Origin: an uncultured Helicobacter sp.
Lineage (GTDB): Bacteria > Campylobacterota > Campylobacteria > Campylobacterales > Helicobacteraceae
NCBI GenBank assembly: GCA_949287835.1
Contig: CASEHV010000019.1
Location: 1 to 57,838 of the forward strand
DNA length: 57,838 bases
Direction: 5' to 3'
Of the stretch, positions 17,237-25,565 are shown one piece after another. Below the pieces are notes generated by a model. The model was not told where the DNA came from. It did no database searches and was given only the letters and a program-made list of their open reading frames with translations. Within the stretch, counting starts at the first letter, position 1. Every line of letters starts with the position of its first letter. A program made the translations under genes and the position numbers.

Positions 17237-17698
17237 ATGACAAAAAAATATCTGCCATATATGATTATCGCACCGATATGCTATATGATATATATTAGCA
17301 TTAGCGATATTTATCCCCTTATGCCCCATTTAATCGGCGTATTATTTCTGATATTTCATAAGCATTATGATGACGAGCAGTTCTACATTCCCATTATTGT
17401 GCTTGTGTGTCTGTTTTTTTATGAGTTTGATAAATCACTTATTGTAGGCATTATGGCTTGCGTGTTTTTTATCACAAGGCTATTTGTAGTAAAGCAGTTA
17501 GAATCTTTAATGAATACAAACTCATTTTTTGTCGTGCTATATATCATAGCAGTCTATCTTTTATACATGGTCGGAGCAATTTTGTGCAATATTTTATTTA
17601 AAGTCGAGATTCCACAATACTCCACGATATATATATATTATCTGCTAATTGACTGCGGACTTGGATTATTCTATCACTTTTTTGCCAAAGATTTATGA
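17237..17698 (+). CDS. MreD-like rod-shape membrane protein
   Basis: A 153-residue protein with about five hydrophobic segments covering most of its length and a conserved-looking final YYLLIDCGLGLFYHFF. Its size, topology and position directly before mrdA (PBP2) fit MreD, the small membrane partner of the elongasome. Sequence conservation in MreD is poor, so the name rests mainly on gene order. Its stop overlaps the mrdA start as ATGA (17695-17698), so the two are translationally coupled. Confidence 0.6.
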   Translation: MTKKYLPYMIIAPICYMIYISISDIYPLMPHLIGVLFLIFHKHYDDEQFYIPIIVLVCLFFYEFDKSLIVGIMACVFFITRLFVVKQLESLMNTNSFFVVLYIIAVYLLYMVGAILCNILFKVEIPQYSTIYIYYLLIDCGLGLFYHFFAKDL

Positions 17699-19488
17699 TG
17701 AAACATATACCCGCTTCCTTTAAGATTATATATGCCGCTCTGGGGTTGGTATTCCTCTCTATCATAGTAAAGCTATATATACTAGCCATAGCACGTCATG
17801 ACTACTATGATAAACTCTCAAGGGAAAATACCATAAAAACCGAGATTCTAGTCCCTACACGTGGGCAGATATTAGATAGAAACGGCGAACCATTAGCGAT
17901 TAATGAAATCGGCTTTAGCCTCTCACTAAAAAAGGGATTATCAAATAAGTCGCTACACGAGGAGCTAGAATATATAAAATCCTTTATAGAGGATATAGAT
18001 ACTCAAGAGTTAAATGACACATATATTAAATATAATAGCAGATACAGGCGCACACCCGTTACGATTATAGAGTTCCTCCCCTACTCTCAAATGCAGGTCA
18101 TCTATGCCCAGCTTTTAAAACGTAGCAATGTAGTCATAACGCCTGTTACAAGGAGATTTTATCCCAACAACTCCCTAGCCTCACATGTCATAGGCTACAT
18201 AGGCGCTAGTGATTCTAAAGACAGAGAGAGCGACCCCATATCTAAATACACAAAAATCATCGGCAAACAGGGGCTAGAAAAACAATACAATTCATTTCTA
18301 CAAGGAGAGCTAGGATATAAAAAGATACAGGTAAATAATTTAAACCAGCAGCTAAAACTCATAGAAGAAAAAGAGCCAACAAGCAATAATGACATGAAAA
18401 TTAGCCTTGATGTGAGACTGCAGGAGGCACTAGATTCTGTCTTTAGTGGACATAATGGTGTAGGCATCATCATGGACGCTAGAAATGGCGAGATTTTGGC
18501 AGCGGGAAGCTATCCTGAGTATAATATCAATGACTTCATAGGCGGAATCTCACATGCAAAGTATAGAGAATTGTTAGAGAATCCCTACAAGCCACTCATT
18601 AATAAAATCATAAATGGGCAGTATCCGCCCGGCTCTGTTATCAAAATGGGCATGGCATTATCTTTTTTAGAGTATGCAAATATTACAGAATCTACCATCA
18701 TTCCTACCCCGCCTTATGTGGAGATAAATGGACATAAGTTTAGGGATTGGAAGGCAGGGGGGCATGGCAGTGCAGATGTGTATAAGGCTATAAGGCAGAG
18801 TGTAGATGTGTATTTCTACAAACTATCCCAAGTAGCAGGTATAGGTAATATGGCAAAGGTCATGCAAACTCTAGGCTTTGGCTCAAAAACGGGCATAGAC
18901 TTGCCATTTGAGAGTTCTGGAATCTTTCCTACTCCAGAGTGGAAGCTAAGGGCATGGTCTATGCCATGGTATATAGGCGATACCATACAGGTATCCATAG
19001 GACAAGGTTCTTTCCTCTCTACGCCGCTACAAGTCGCACGATACACCGCTTTAATAGCTACAGGAAAGCTTGTAACGCCGCATTTTGCCAAAGAGTTAGG
19101 CGGAGAGCAAAATCAAATAGAAGTGCAAGATGTGCTAAGCGATTTTCAAAAATCAAAGCTAAAGGCACTTAGAATCGGCATGTATCAAGTCTGCTCAGAG
19201 CCATCTGGCACAGCTTATAGGGTTACTAGACAATCAAAGGTAAAACTAGCATGTAAAACAGGCACAGCGCAAGTCGTGGGAATCTCGCAAGATACCATAA
19301 GACGCACAAGAGAGCAGGATATGGATTATTGGCATAGGTCGCAGGGCTGGATAACGGCATTTTTACCTTATGATAATCCAAAATATGTCATTACGATTCT
19401 AATAGAGCATGGTGGCAGTGGCGGCCGCGGGGGACCATTACTTGCAGAAATGGCAAATAAACTAAAAGAGCTAGGGTATGTGAGGTAG
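17695..19488 (+). CDS. mrdA: Penicillin-binding protein 2 (peptidoglycan transpeptidase of the elongasome)
   Basis: A 597-residue class B PBP. An N-terminal membrane anchor (about residues 10-32) is followed by the PBP dimer domain (TRGQILDRNGEPLA at 55-68). The transpeptidase domain has SVIK (Ser314-Lys317) inside PPGSVIKMG, SVD (369-371) in RQSVDVYFYK, and KTGTAQV. It crosslinks lateral-wall peptidoglycan during rod growth and is the target of mecillinam-type beta-lactams. The length matches the H. pylori enzyme. It is coupled to the MreD-like gene upstream and converges on the envC-like gene. Confidence 0.95.
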   Translation: MMKHIPASFKIIYAALGLVFLSIIVKLYILAIARHDYYDKLSRENTIKTEILVPTRGQILDRNGEPLAINEIGFSLSLKKGLSNKSLHEELEYIKSFIEDIDTQELNDTYIKYNSRYRRTPVTIIEFLPYSQMQVIYAQLLKRSNVVITPVTRRFYPNNSLASHVIGYIGASDSKDRESDPISKYTKIIGKQGLEKQYNSFLQGELGYKKIQVNNLNQQLKLIEEKEPTSNNDMKISLDVRLQEALDSVFSGHNGVGIIMDARNGEILAAGSYPEYNINDFIGGISHAKYRELLENPYKPLINKIINGQYPPGSVIKMGMALSFLEYANITESTIIPTPPYVEINGHKFRDWKAGGHGSADVYKAIRQSVDVYFYKLSQVAGIGNMAKVMQTLGFGSKTGIDLPFESSGIFPTPEWKLRAWSMPWYIGDTIQVSIGQGSFLSTPLQVARYTALIATGKLVTPHFAKELGGEQNQIEVQDVLSDFQKSKLKALRIGMYQVCSEPSGTAYRVTRQSKVKLACKTGTAQVVGISQDTIRRTREQDMDYWHRSQGWITAFLPYDNPKYVITILIEHGGSGGRGGPLLAEMANKLKELGYVR

Positions 19489-19579
19489 TGTAATTCTACT
19501 CTTTAAAAAGATTTCCTATTAAGGTTTTTAATCCCTTATAAAAATGCGGATTCTTTATTTTCTCTTTTTAATATTATTA

Positions 19580-21019
19580 CTACCTTCTAGCAATGACCTC
19601 CGTGGGATTGATATGTTTGCCTGCCTGCACGATTTCAAGGTTTAGTTTATCTGCTATTCTGCCTATTACATAGCCCTGCTTTACCACAAATCCGGGTTTT
19701 AGTGTTGGGGCAATCTTATCTAGCATGGAGTAGATTGAGTGCATAGAGTTTGCATGTTCTATAACAACTACTTTCTTTAGCCCTGGCATCTCTTGGGCAT
19801 ATATTACCTTGCCATCCATAATGCTATATACCTGTGCGTCTGATTTTTTCGACTTTAGCACTACGCCATTATTAAAAATCTTGATTTTATAGGCTGGGTC
19901 TATGTAGTCGCCAAAGGCTTGGTCTATGATGTAGGAATCAAGTGGCGATAATGTCCTTTTGCCTGTGTATCTTGCTGTCTCTGGCTTTTGATAGACACTA
20001 TCGACGCGTCTTAGATTCTCAAAATCGCTAATGGCAGACTTTGCCTCACTAGCACTAATTCGCGCGTTATACTCCTGCTCTATGGTCTTATTTTGCTTTC
20101 CTAAAAACTCCTGTGCTTTTTTGGAATCTGTTTTAGCAATCTTCTCTGCTTCCTGCATTGCCTTTTTCTGTGCGGCTTCCTTTTGTGCCTGCGCCCTCTT
20201 TTTCTCCTCCTCTAGCTTTGCTAATCTCTCTTTCTCTAGCTTTTCTAGACGTTCTGCCTGCTGCTTTGCTAGTCTCTCTTGCTCCTTTTGTCGTCTAATC
20301 TCATCTTGCTTATTTTTCTTAGAAATATTTAGCGCACTTAGCAGTTTATCCATTTCCTTGCGTTGATTATCAATGTCGCGCAATCGCTGATTATAGACCT
20401 TTACCTCGCTACGCATATTCTCTACAAGGCTATTTTGCCGCTCTATCATATCTTGCAGATTCTTAGCTCGAGTCTCTTGGGTATTTATCATTTTATTGAT
20501 TTCACTAATGCTCTTTGCTATGGAATCCATATCGCTTGTAATCTTTTTTTTCTGCTTTTCTATCTCATTAATGTTTAGTGTCGTCTGCTGTTTTAGCACC
20601 TTAAAAGATTCCCTTGACATGACATCATTCATATCCATAGCCATCTCATCATCTAGCACACGTGAGAATGTCATGTATCGCAAAATAAGCATGGATAGCT
20701 CCTCGCTTTTTTTCTCCCTTTTGAGATTTAGCTCTACTAGCTTATCTTGCATTGCCTTTAGCCGCTCCTCTTGCTTTTTATTTTGGTCTTTATTGCTCTC
20801 TATATTCTTTGCCAGATTCTTAATCTCTGAATCTAGCTGCTTTACTTGATTGACATTACTAATGATATTCTGTCCTAGTGTATTTAGCTTTAGGTTTAGA
20901 TTCCGCTTTTCTCTATCTATGTCCTGCTTTTGCTTCTGCGTATTTTGTATGTCCTTATTAATCTGGCTTAAATCATCTGCCATTATCAAAAGTGGGATTA
21001 ATAATAAAATAAGTCTCAT
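19580..21019 (-). CDS. EnvC-like murein hydrolase activator (coiled coil plus degenerate LytM domain)
   Basis: A 479-residue exported protein. A short signal peptide (MRLILLLIPLLIMA) is followed by a long coiled coil (about residues 15-310, very rich in Lys, Glu and Gln), then a C-terminal M23/LytM-like domain (about 350-479: VYSIMDGKVIYAQEMPGLKK, VVIEHANSMHSIYSMLDKI, VKQGYVIG). The LytM zinc residues are not intact: the usual LHFEI strand reads LNLEI and no HxxxD is seen. It therefore probably activates amidases rather than cutting peptidoglycan itself, as E. coli EnvC does under FtsEX control. Its ATG overlaps the ftsX stop as ATGA. It is the last gene of the trmB-ftsE-ftsX-envC run. Confidence 0.85.
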   Translation of the reverse strand: MRLILLLIPLLIMADDLSQINKDIQNTQKQKQDIDREKRNLNLKLNTLGQNIISNVNQVKQLDSEIKNLAKNIESNKDQNKKQEERLKAMQDKLVELNLKREKKSEELSMLILRYMTFSRVLDDEMAMDMNDVMSRESFKVLKQQTTLNINEIEKQKKKITSDMDSIAKSISEINKMINTQETRAKNLQDMIERQNSLVENMRSEVKVYNQRLRDIDNQRKEMDKLLSALNISKKNKQDEIRRQKEQERLAKQQAERLEKLEKERLAKLEEEKKRAQAQKEAAQKKAMQEAEKIAKTDSKKAQEFLGKQNKTIEQEYNARISASEAKSAISDFENLRRVDSVYQKPETARYTGKRTLSPLDSYIIDQAFGDYIDPAYKIKIFNNGVVLKSKKSDAQVYSIMDGKVIYAQEMPGLKKVVVIEHANSMHSIYSMLDKIAPTLKPGFVVKQGYVIGRIADKLNLEIVQAGKHINPTEVIARR

Positions 21020-21825
21020 GCCCTAGCCTTTGATAGAATCACAAATATAACGCATACAAATGAAACAATAATAGATATAGATAATAGCTTTAGAAAATCA
21101 AGAGGTATCTCAAAAATAGAAAGTCCTAGTCCAAAGCCCTGCAGGGTATCAATGGTTGTCTGCAGATTTGCTATATAAAATACAATCACGGCTATAAAAA
21201 AGCTAGAGACAAAGGAACAGATAAGCGCTAGTTTAAACAAGCTACGATTGCGAATCCACACACTAGCGCCCAAAATATCCATAATTTCCATTTTTTCCTT
21301 ATTGGCATATCGCCATATCTCGATTTGCTTTAGCATAAGCATAAAGCTAATAATGGCAAGTATCACAGAAAAAGTCGTAACGCTAAATCGTATAAAGCTA
21401 AGGAGATTGTAGTTCTCAAGATGTCGCTTTGAGAATGTATCAACCGCGATAATATCTTTATTTTTACGTAGCACCGCCTCGATGGCATTTAATCTCTGTG
21501 TGTTTGGAAAATATTCAAGGCTAAGGCTATAAAAATATGGCAGTTGTTTTGTGAGATTATTAAGTGCGGAATCCTCTATGTCTTTTGTTAGCTTTGAGAG
21601 AGAATCCTTTGGGTCAAGCTTTACTAGCTCCTTTGCCTCTATGATTTTTGATTGCACAAACTCTAGGGTGATAGGTTTGCTTGAGGTGATTCCAATAGCG
21701 TATTTCTGCGTTATAAAGCCCTCTTGCTGTGCCACTATCCTTTGGAGTATAAAAAGGCATTGCAGACTAAATAGCATGGCTGTAAGCGGGATTAGCAATG
21801 ATAGATGTTGTTTAAGCGTATTCAC
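21016..21825 (-). CDS. ftsX: Cell-division ABC transporter permease FtsX
   Basis: A 269-residue membrane protein with an N-terminal helix (about residues 11-32), a periplasmic domain of about 110 residues, then three hydrophobic segments near residues 148-168, 200-224 and 244-266. This is the FtsX layout. With FtsE it relays ATP hydrolysis to the periplasmic EnvC-like activator to open the septal wall. The start is GTG at 21825, overlapping the 3' end of ftsE by 14 bases. Sequence similarity in the family is weak, so the neighbours carry much of the assignment. Confidence 0.88.
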   Translation of the reverse strand: MNTLKQHLSLLIPLTAMLFSLQCLFILQRIVAQQEGFITQKYAIGITSSKPITLEFVQSKIIEAKELVKLDPKDSLSKLTKDIEDSALNNLTKQLPYFYSLSLEYFPNTQRLNAIEAVLRKNKDIIAVDTFSKRHLENYNLLSFIRFSVTTFSVILAIISFMLMLKQIEIWRYANKEKMEIMDILGASVWIRNRSLFKLALICSFVSSFFIAVIVFYIANLQTTIDTLQGFGLGLSIFEIPLDFLKLLSISIIVSFVCVIFVILSKARA

Positions 21826-22483
21826 TAACCTTACCCTCTTTTATATCAATTTTTCTATATCTAATATTTAAATGTTTTGGAATCCTATGCGTTACCACGA
21901 CAATAGTAATATTTAACTGCTCATTTGATGATTTCAAAAGTCCCCAAATCATATCGCTTGAGTAATCATCTAAATTCCCTGTTGGCTCATCGCATAAAAT
22001 AAGACGTGGTCTATGAGAAATCGCCCTTGCAAGTGCAACTCTCTGCTGTTCGCCACCGCTTAACTCTGGCGGATATTTATTTGCCTTATGCAAGAGATTG
22101 ATGTGAGAGAGTAGCTTTTCTGCCTGTAATTTTGTCTCTGATTTTGGAAATTTATTAATAATCATAGGCAGTGCAATATTCTTTTCTACATTCCACTCTG
22201 GTATGAGTTTGTAGTCTTGAAAGACTATGCCTAGCTTTCTTCTTAGCATTGTTAGCCGCCCCTTGCTAATGCGTCTCATATCATACTGCAGGACACGTAA
22301 ATCCCCAGAGGCAACGCCTAGATTCCCATAAAGCGAACGCAGAAGTGTGCTTTTCCCACTGCCACTAGCCCCTGATATGAATACAAAATCCTTTGGGTAA
22401 ATAGAGAAATTAGCATTTTTTATTACAATGCCCGTTCGTCTATATCCCAAGCATAGCTGCTTTGCTTGAATTATCGCGTCCAT
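21812..22483 (-). CDS. ftsE: Cell-division ATP-binding protein FtsE
   Basis: An ABC ATPase of about 223 residues. Walker A is SGASGSGKSTLL, the Q-loop is VFQDYKLIP, the signature is LSGGEQQRVALARAI and Walker B is LILCDEPTGNLD. It drives FtsX in the divisome. An in-frame ATG 13 codons earlier (22522) exists but lies inside trmB. The ATG at 22481-22483 gives the normal family length and places the start three bases after the trmB stop, with AAAGGG upstream. Confidence 0.93.
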   Translation of the reverse strand: MDAIIQAKQLCLGYRRTGIVIKNANFSIYPKDFVFISGASGSGKSTLLRSLYGNLGVASGDLRVLQYDMRRISKGRLTMLRRKLGIVFQDYKLIPEWNVEKNIALPMIINKFPKSETKLQAEKLLSHINLLHKANKYPPELSGGEQQRVALARAISHRPRLILCDEPTGNLDDYSSDMIWGLLKSSNEQLNITIVVVTHRIPKHLNIRYRKIDIKEGKVSEYA

Positions 22484-22485
22484 AT

Positions 22486-23673
22486 CTACCCTTTTGTAAC
22501 TTCGCCTTTTAGAATCCTGCATAGAAACTCATGTGCTAGTCTATGCGATTTTACATTCACAGGGCTTCGCAGATAGTGCATCTTATCCTGCTCTAATATC
22601 AAATAAGTATTAAATGGTATATAAAAGCTTCCAAAAGTAAGCTGTGCCACACTCACCTCGCCACCGCCCTCTCTGGTATATACATCACCTATGCTAATGA
22701 AGATTCCATTCTCTACCCATTTTTGATTGCTAAAAGTAAGTAGAGATTCTACCTTAAAATCAAAATCAAAATAATGAGAATCCTCCTCTCTAAAGACGCC
22801 GTTAAAATCCTCATTAAAGATTCTAATCTCATATATGTCTTTGTTTAGACCAACCCATCTCTCCTCATATTTACTTGCGATATTATCCTGCTTTAAGAGA
22901 TTCTTTCTAACCGCAAAGCTAACTCTATTAGCACTTAGCATTTCTTCTATGCAGTCTTGCACATAAGTCAAATCATCGCTACGCAAGTCTATAAAACCCT
23001 TGTGTTTTAAGATTCTAAAGCTATTTTCTACAAAATCACGTCCCATGACACGCCTGTGCTTTGCCTTATTCCACGGCACAGGGAAATGCAGGTATATAGC
23101 CTCTATGCTTGAGGTCTTAAACATCTCTATGCCAAGACGTGCGTCAAGATTGCAGACATATAGATTCTGCAAATTATTTAACTCTATAGCATTTAGCACC
23201 TGCCTTATGCTAGGCTGGTAAATCTCAAAGCCTAGTAGAATCTTTTGTGGATTTTTCTTAGCTAAATCTAGTAGATGCCGCCCTGAGCCAAAACCTATCT
23301 CTATAATGTCTGGCTCTATGCTGGATAGATTCTCTTGATATAGCAAAAAACCATTTTGCATGCCCTTTGAGTGCTTTGTAGTAGCGTGAAGATTGTGATG
23401 AACCTCATCTAAATCTTTGGATAGAAAAGCTAGTAAATCCTTTGTTTTTTGTAGATTAGCATGTCGCGTTAGATTGTCTACCTTGTAGAGATAGTCCCCC
23501 TCCCTTTGTATGCAACGCACGAAAATAACTTCATTTTCGCCGATGATTGGGAGGATTCTAAGATTTGGGAATCTATTTGAGAGCAGATAGCTAGAAACTC
23601 GATATGTATCATTGTCTATATTAAAAGTCGTATTTGTATTAACAAACATATTCTTGCTAGTGAAGTGGGGCAT
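22486..23673 (-). CDS. trmB: tRNA (guanine-N7-)-methyltransferase, long epsilon-type form
   Basis: A SAM-dependent enzyme that makes m7G46 in tRNA. Motif I is EIGFGSGRHLLDLAKKNPQ (about residues 131-149), followed by FEIYQPSIRQVLNAI and the substrate-binding block YLHFPVPWNKAKHRRVM. At 395 residues it has extra N- and C-terminal regions compared with the 220-240-residue enzyme of most bacteria; long forms are normal in Helicobacter. It is followed immediately by ftsE, the same order as in H. pylori. Confidence 0.92.
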   Translation of the reverse strand: MPHFTSKNMFVNTNTTFNIDNDTYRVSSYLLSNRFPNLRILPIIGENEVIFVRCIQREGDYLYKVDNLTRHANLQKTKDLLAFLSKDLDEVHHNLHATTKHSKGMQNGFLLYQENLSSIEPDIIEIGFGSGRHLLDLAKKNPQKILLGFEIYQPSIRQVLNAIELNNLQNLYVCNLDARLGIEMFKTSSIEAIYLHFPVPWNKAKHRRVMGRDFVENSFRILKHKGFIDLRSDDLTYVQDCIEEMLSANRVSFAVRKNLLKQDNIASKYEERWVGLNKDIYEIRIFNEDFNGVFREEDSHYFDFDFKVESLLTFSNQKWVENGIFISIGDVYTREGGGEVSVAQLTFGSFYIPFNTYLILEQDKMHYLRSPVNVKSHRLAHEFLCRILKGEVTKG

Positions 23674-23684
23674 GTGGGGTGTCC

Positions 23685-24908
23685 TTATTTGTTATCTATA
23701 ACTATATCTATTGTATTACTGGGATTAGATTCTATACCTAAAGTATCAATGCTTGTTACATAATATGTATAATCTCCTGCTGGTAAATTATCATCAATGA
23801 AATTGGTATCTTTTATATCTGTGAAATTAGTGATTGTTTTATCCTGATTATTTACCCTATATACTATGTAGCTAATCTCTCTTTTTGTTGCAATTTTATC
23901 CCATGACAACCTTATAGAATCTGCATTGCGGACAGAATCTATAATAGGCGACTCTGGCTTTGGCAGGGTCTGCCCTTGCGTTGGTTTAACAGCTAGGCTT
24001 GATTGTAGATTCTCTCTATCTACGGTTAGGACTTTATAGAATCTAATAGCACCATCTCTTTCAATCCTATCTATAAATCTAGTGCCATTTACAAAGGCAA
24101 TTTCTTTGTATATACCATCTGCCTTATTTGATGAGAATATTTTATAGCCCAAAATATCCCTGCGCTCAGGTCTGCTCCACTCTAGCCATATCTCATAGCG
24201 CTTATCTTTTGTTGCCACTACATTTAATGGCGGTTTGGGAATCTCCCTTGTAGCACCCAATACAGCCTTGCTAGGAGATGAATGTGTGCCATCATAGGCT
24301 TTTGCGATGATTCTATATTTATGCTGAATATTATTTTCTAAATTATTATCGAAAAATTCCACAGCTAGGCGATTATCTGTATTTCCTATGGTTTTAAATG
24401 AATTATTATCTAATCTTTGTATCTCATATCCGCTTACAGATAGACTTTTGCTAGGAGTCCAAAAAATCTTTATTCTATTTGCATAAATTTGTGAAGCATA
24501 AAGAAGTCTTACAGGCTCTATAATGGAAGTTCTTACAGTTAAAGTATCGCTTTTAGGTGAGATTCTAAAATCTTTTCCCACCGTGGCAATGGCATATTCA
24601 TACTTGGTATTAGGCTCTAGCTTACTATCGTAAAAATGTGTGGATAGAGAATCTTTTATATGTGCAACTCTTACAAACTGCCCCTTTGAATCCTTGCGAT
24701 ATATCACATAGCCACTTATACTATCAACAGAATCTGGAATATCCCATTCAAACCCGATAGAACCACTATCTGGTAGCGCCCTTAGTGTATGAACAAGTGG
24801 GAGTGTATTATCGACCTCATCTTTGAGTGAGGGAGAAATCGTGCTTACCTTGCTACATGAAATCAATAAAAAAAATAATGGAATCAAAATATACCTAGCA
24901 GAAAACAT
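23685..24908 (-). CDS. Lipoprotein with four fibronectin type III domains
   Basis: A 407-residue protein with a lipoprotein signal (lipobox LLISC, Cys18) and then four FN3-like repeats at about residues 38-125, 127-218, 225-312 and 318-405. Each shows the domain's spaced Trp, Tyr and Leu (GFEWDIPDSVDSISGYVIYR, IKIFWTPSKSLSVSGYEIQR, IWLEWSRPERRDILGYKIF, IRLSWDKIATKREISYIVYR). It should be anchored in the envelope and mediate protein or glycan contacts. A similar lipoprotein precedes trmB in H. pylori. The gap to trmB is 11 bases, so it is part of the same operon; its specific role is unknown. Confidence 0.85.
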   Translation of the reverse strand: MFSARYILIPLFFLLISCSKVSTISPSLKDEVDNTLPLVHTLRALPDSGSIGFEWDIPDSVDSISGYVIYRKDSKGQFVRVAHIKDSLSTHFYDSKLEPNTKYEYAIATVGKDFRISPKSDTLTVRTSIIEPVRLLYASQIYANRIKIFWTPSKSLSVSGYEIQRLDNNSFKTIGNTDNRLAVEFFDNNLENNIQHKYRIIAKAYDGTHSSPSKAVLGATREIPKPPLNVVATKDKRYEIWLEWSRPERRDILGYKIFSSNKADGIYKEIAFVNGTRFIDRIERDGAIRFYKVLTVDRENLQSSLAVKPTQGQTLPKPESPIIDSVRNADSIRLSWDKIATKREISYIVYRVNNQDKTITNFTDIKDTNFIDDNLPAGDYTYYVTSIDTLGIESNPSNTIDIVIDNK

Positions 24909-24938
24909 AGCAGGACCTTAATGTAAAAATATAGATTC

Positions 24939-25565
24939 TTACTTATCAAGATAGAAAGTGTTATTATATCTTATATACTTCCAGCTACCATTAGCAAACA
25001 AAGCATTTTCATCTCTTACATAGCCATACATTCTATTCACACGTGTGTAGAGATATAAAACCTCAAGCGCTATGATATGCACATTTTCATCAGAATCCGC
25101 ATAAAAGTAAAGTGGCAGTATTACGCATTTTTTCTTACAAATATCGCTCCCTAGCCTTTGTAAAATATCATCTGTAATCACTACCTCCTGTGCCTTTGGA
25201 CTTGTAAAGCTAAAATATTTATTGTTGCCAAATTTCTCATCGATGGCATTTTTGATAAATAGTGATTTAGCATTTTCCTCTACATTATAGCTACTTAACT
25301 TCCTTGCTAATGCTATGTATTGCTCCTTATTCTCTTTCCACTCTTTATCTTTTAAGCCCTTCTCTAGCTGTTTTTGATATTCTCGTTTTTCTCTTTTGTA
25401 AGAGCTTTCGCTAAGTTTTATCTCATCATAACGTTTAGAATCTAGCACATAGATTCCACTATGCTTTTTTGCAAATACAAGGGTATCAAAATATTCTTTT
25501 TTTGACACCTTAATACCGCACCCGCTAAAACATATAGTAATAAATAAAATAAATAAGATTCTCAA
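24939..25565 (-). CDS. Predicted lipoprotein of unknown function
   Basis: A 208-residue protein with a lipoprotein signal (MRILFILFITICFSGC, lipobox FSGC, Cys16). The middle third is highly charged and helical (about residues 50-95, rich in Lys, Glu and Tyr). Later parts look like a small alpha/beta domain (VVITDDILQRLG, KCVILPLYFYADSDENVHII) that ends in KYIRYNNTFYLDK. No family is recognised. Its start overlaps the dxs stop by four bases, so it is translated with dxs. Confidence 0.7.
   Translation of the reverse strand: MRILFILFITICFSGCGIKVSKKEYFDTLVFAKKHSGIYVLDSKRYDEIKLSESSYKREKREYQKQLEKGLKDKEWKENKEQYIALARKLSSYNVEENAKSLFIKNAIDEKFGNNKYFSFTSPKAQEVVITDDILQRLGSDICKKKCVILPLYFYADSDENVHIIALEVLYLYTRVNRMYGYVRDENALFANGSWKYIRYNNTFYLDK

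Noticed and set aside
19489-19579. Possible terminator between convergent mrdA and the envC-like gene
   Set aside because: Only AAGG/CCTT pairs in a T-rich stretch; too weak to call.
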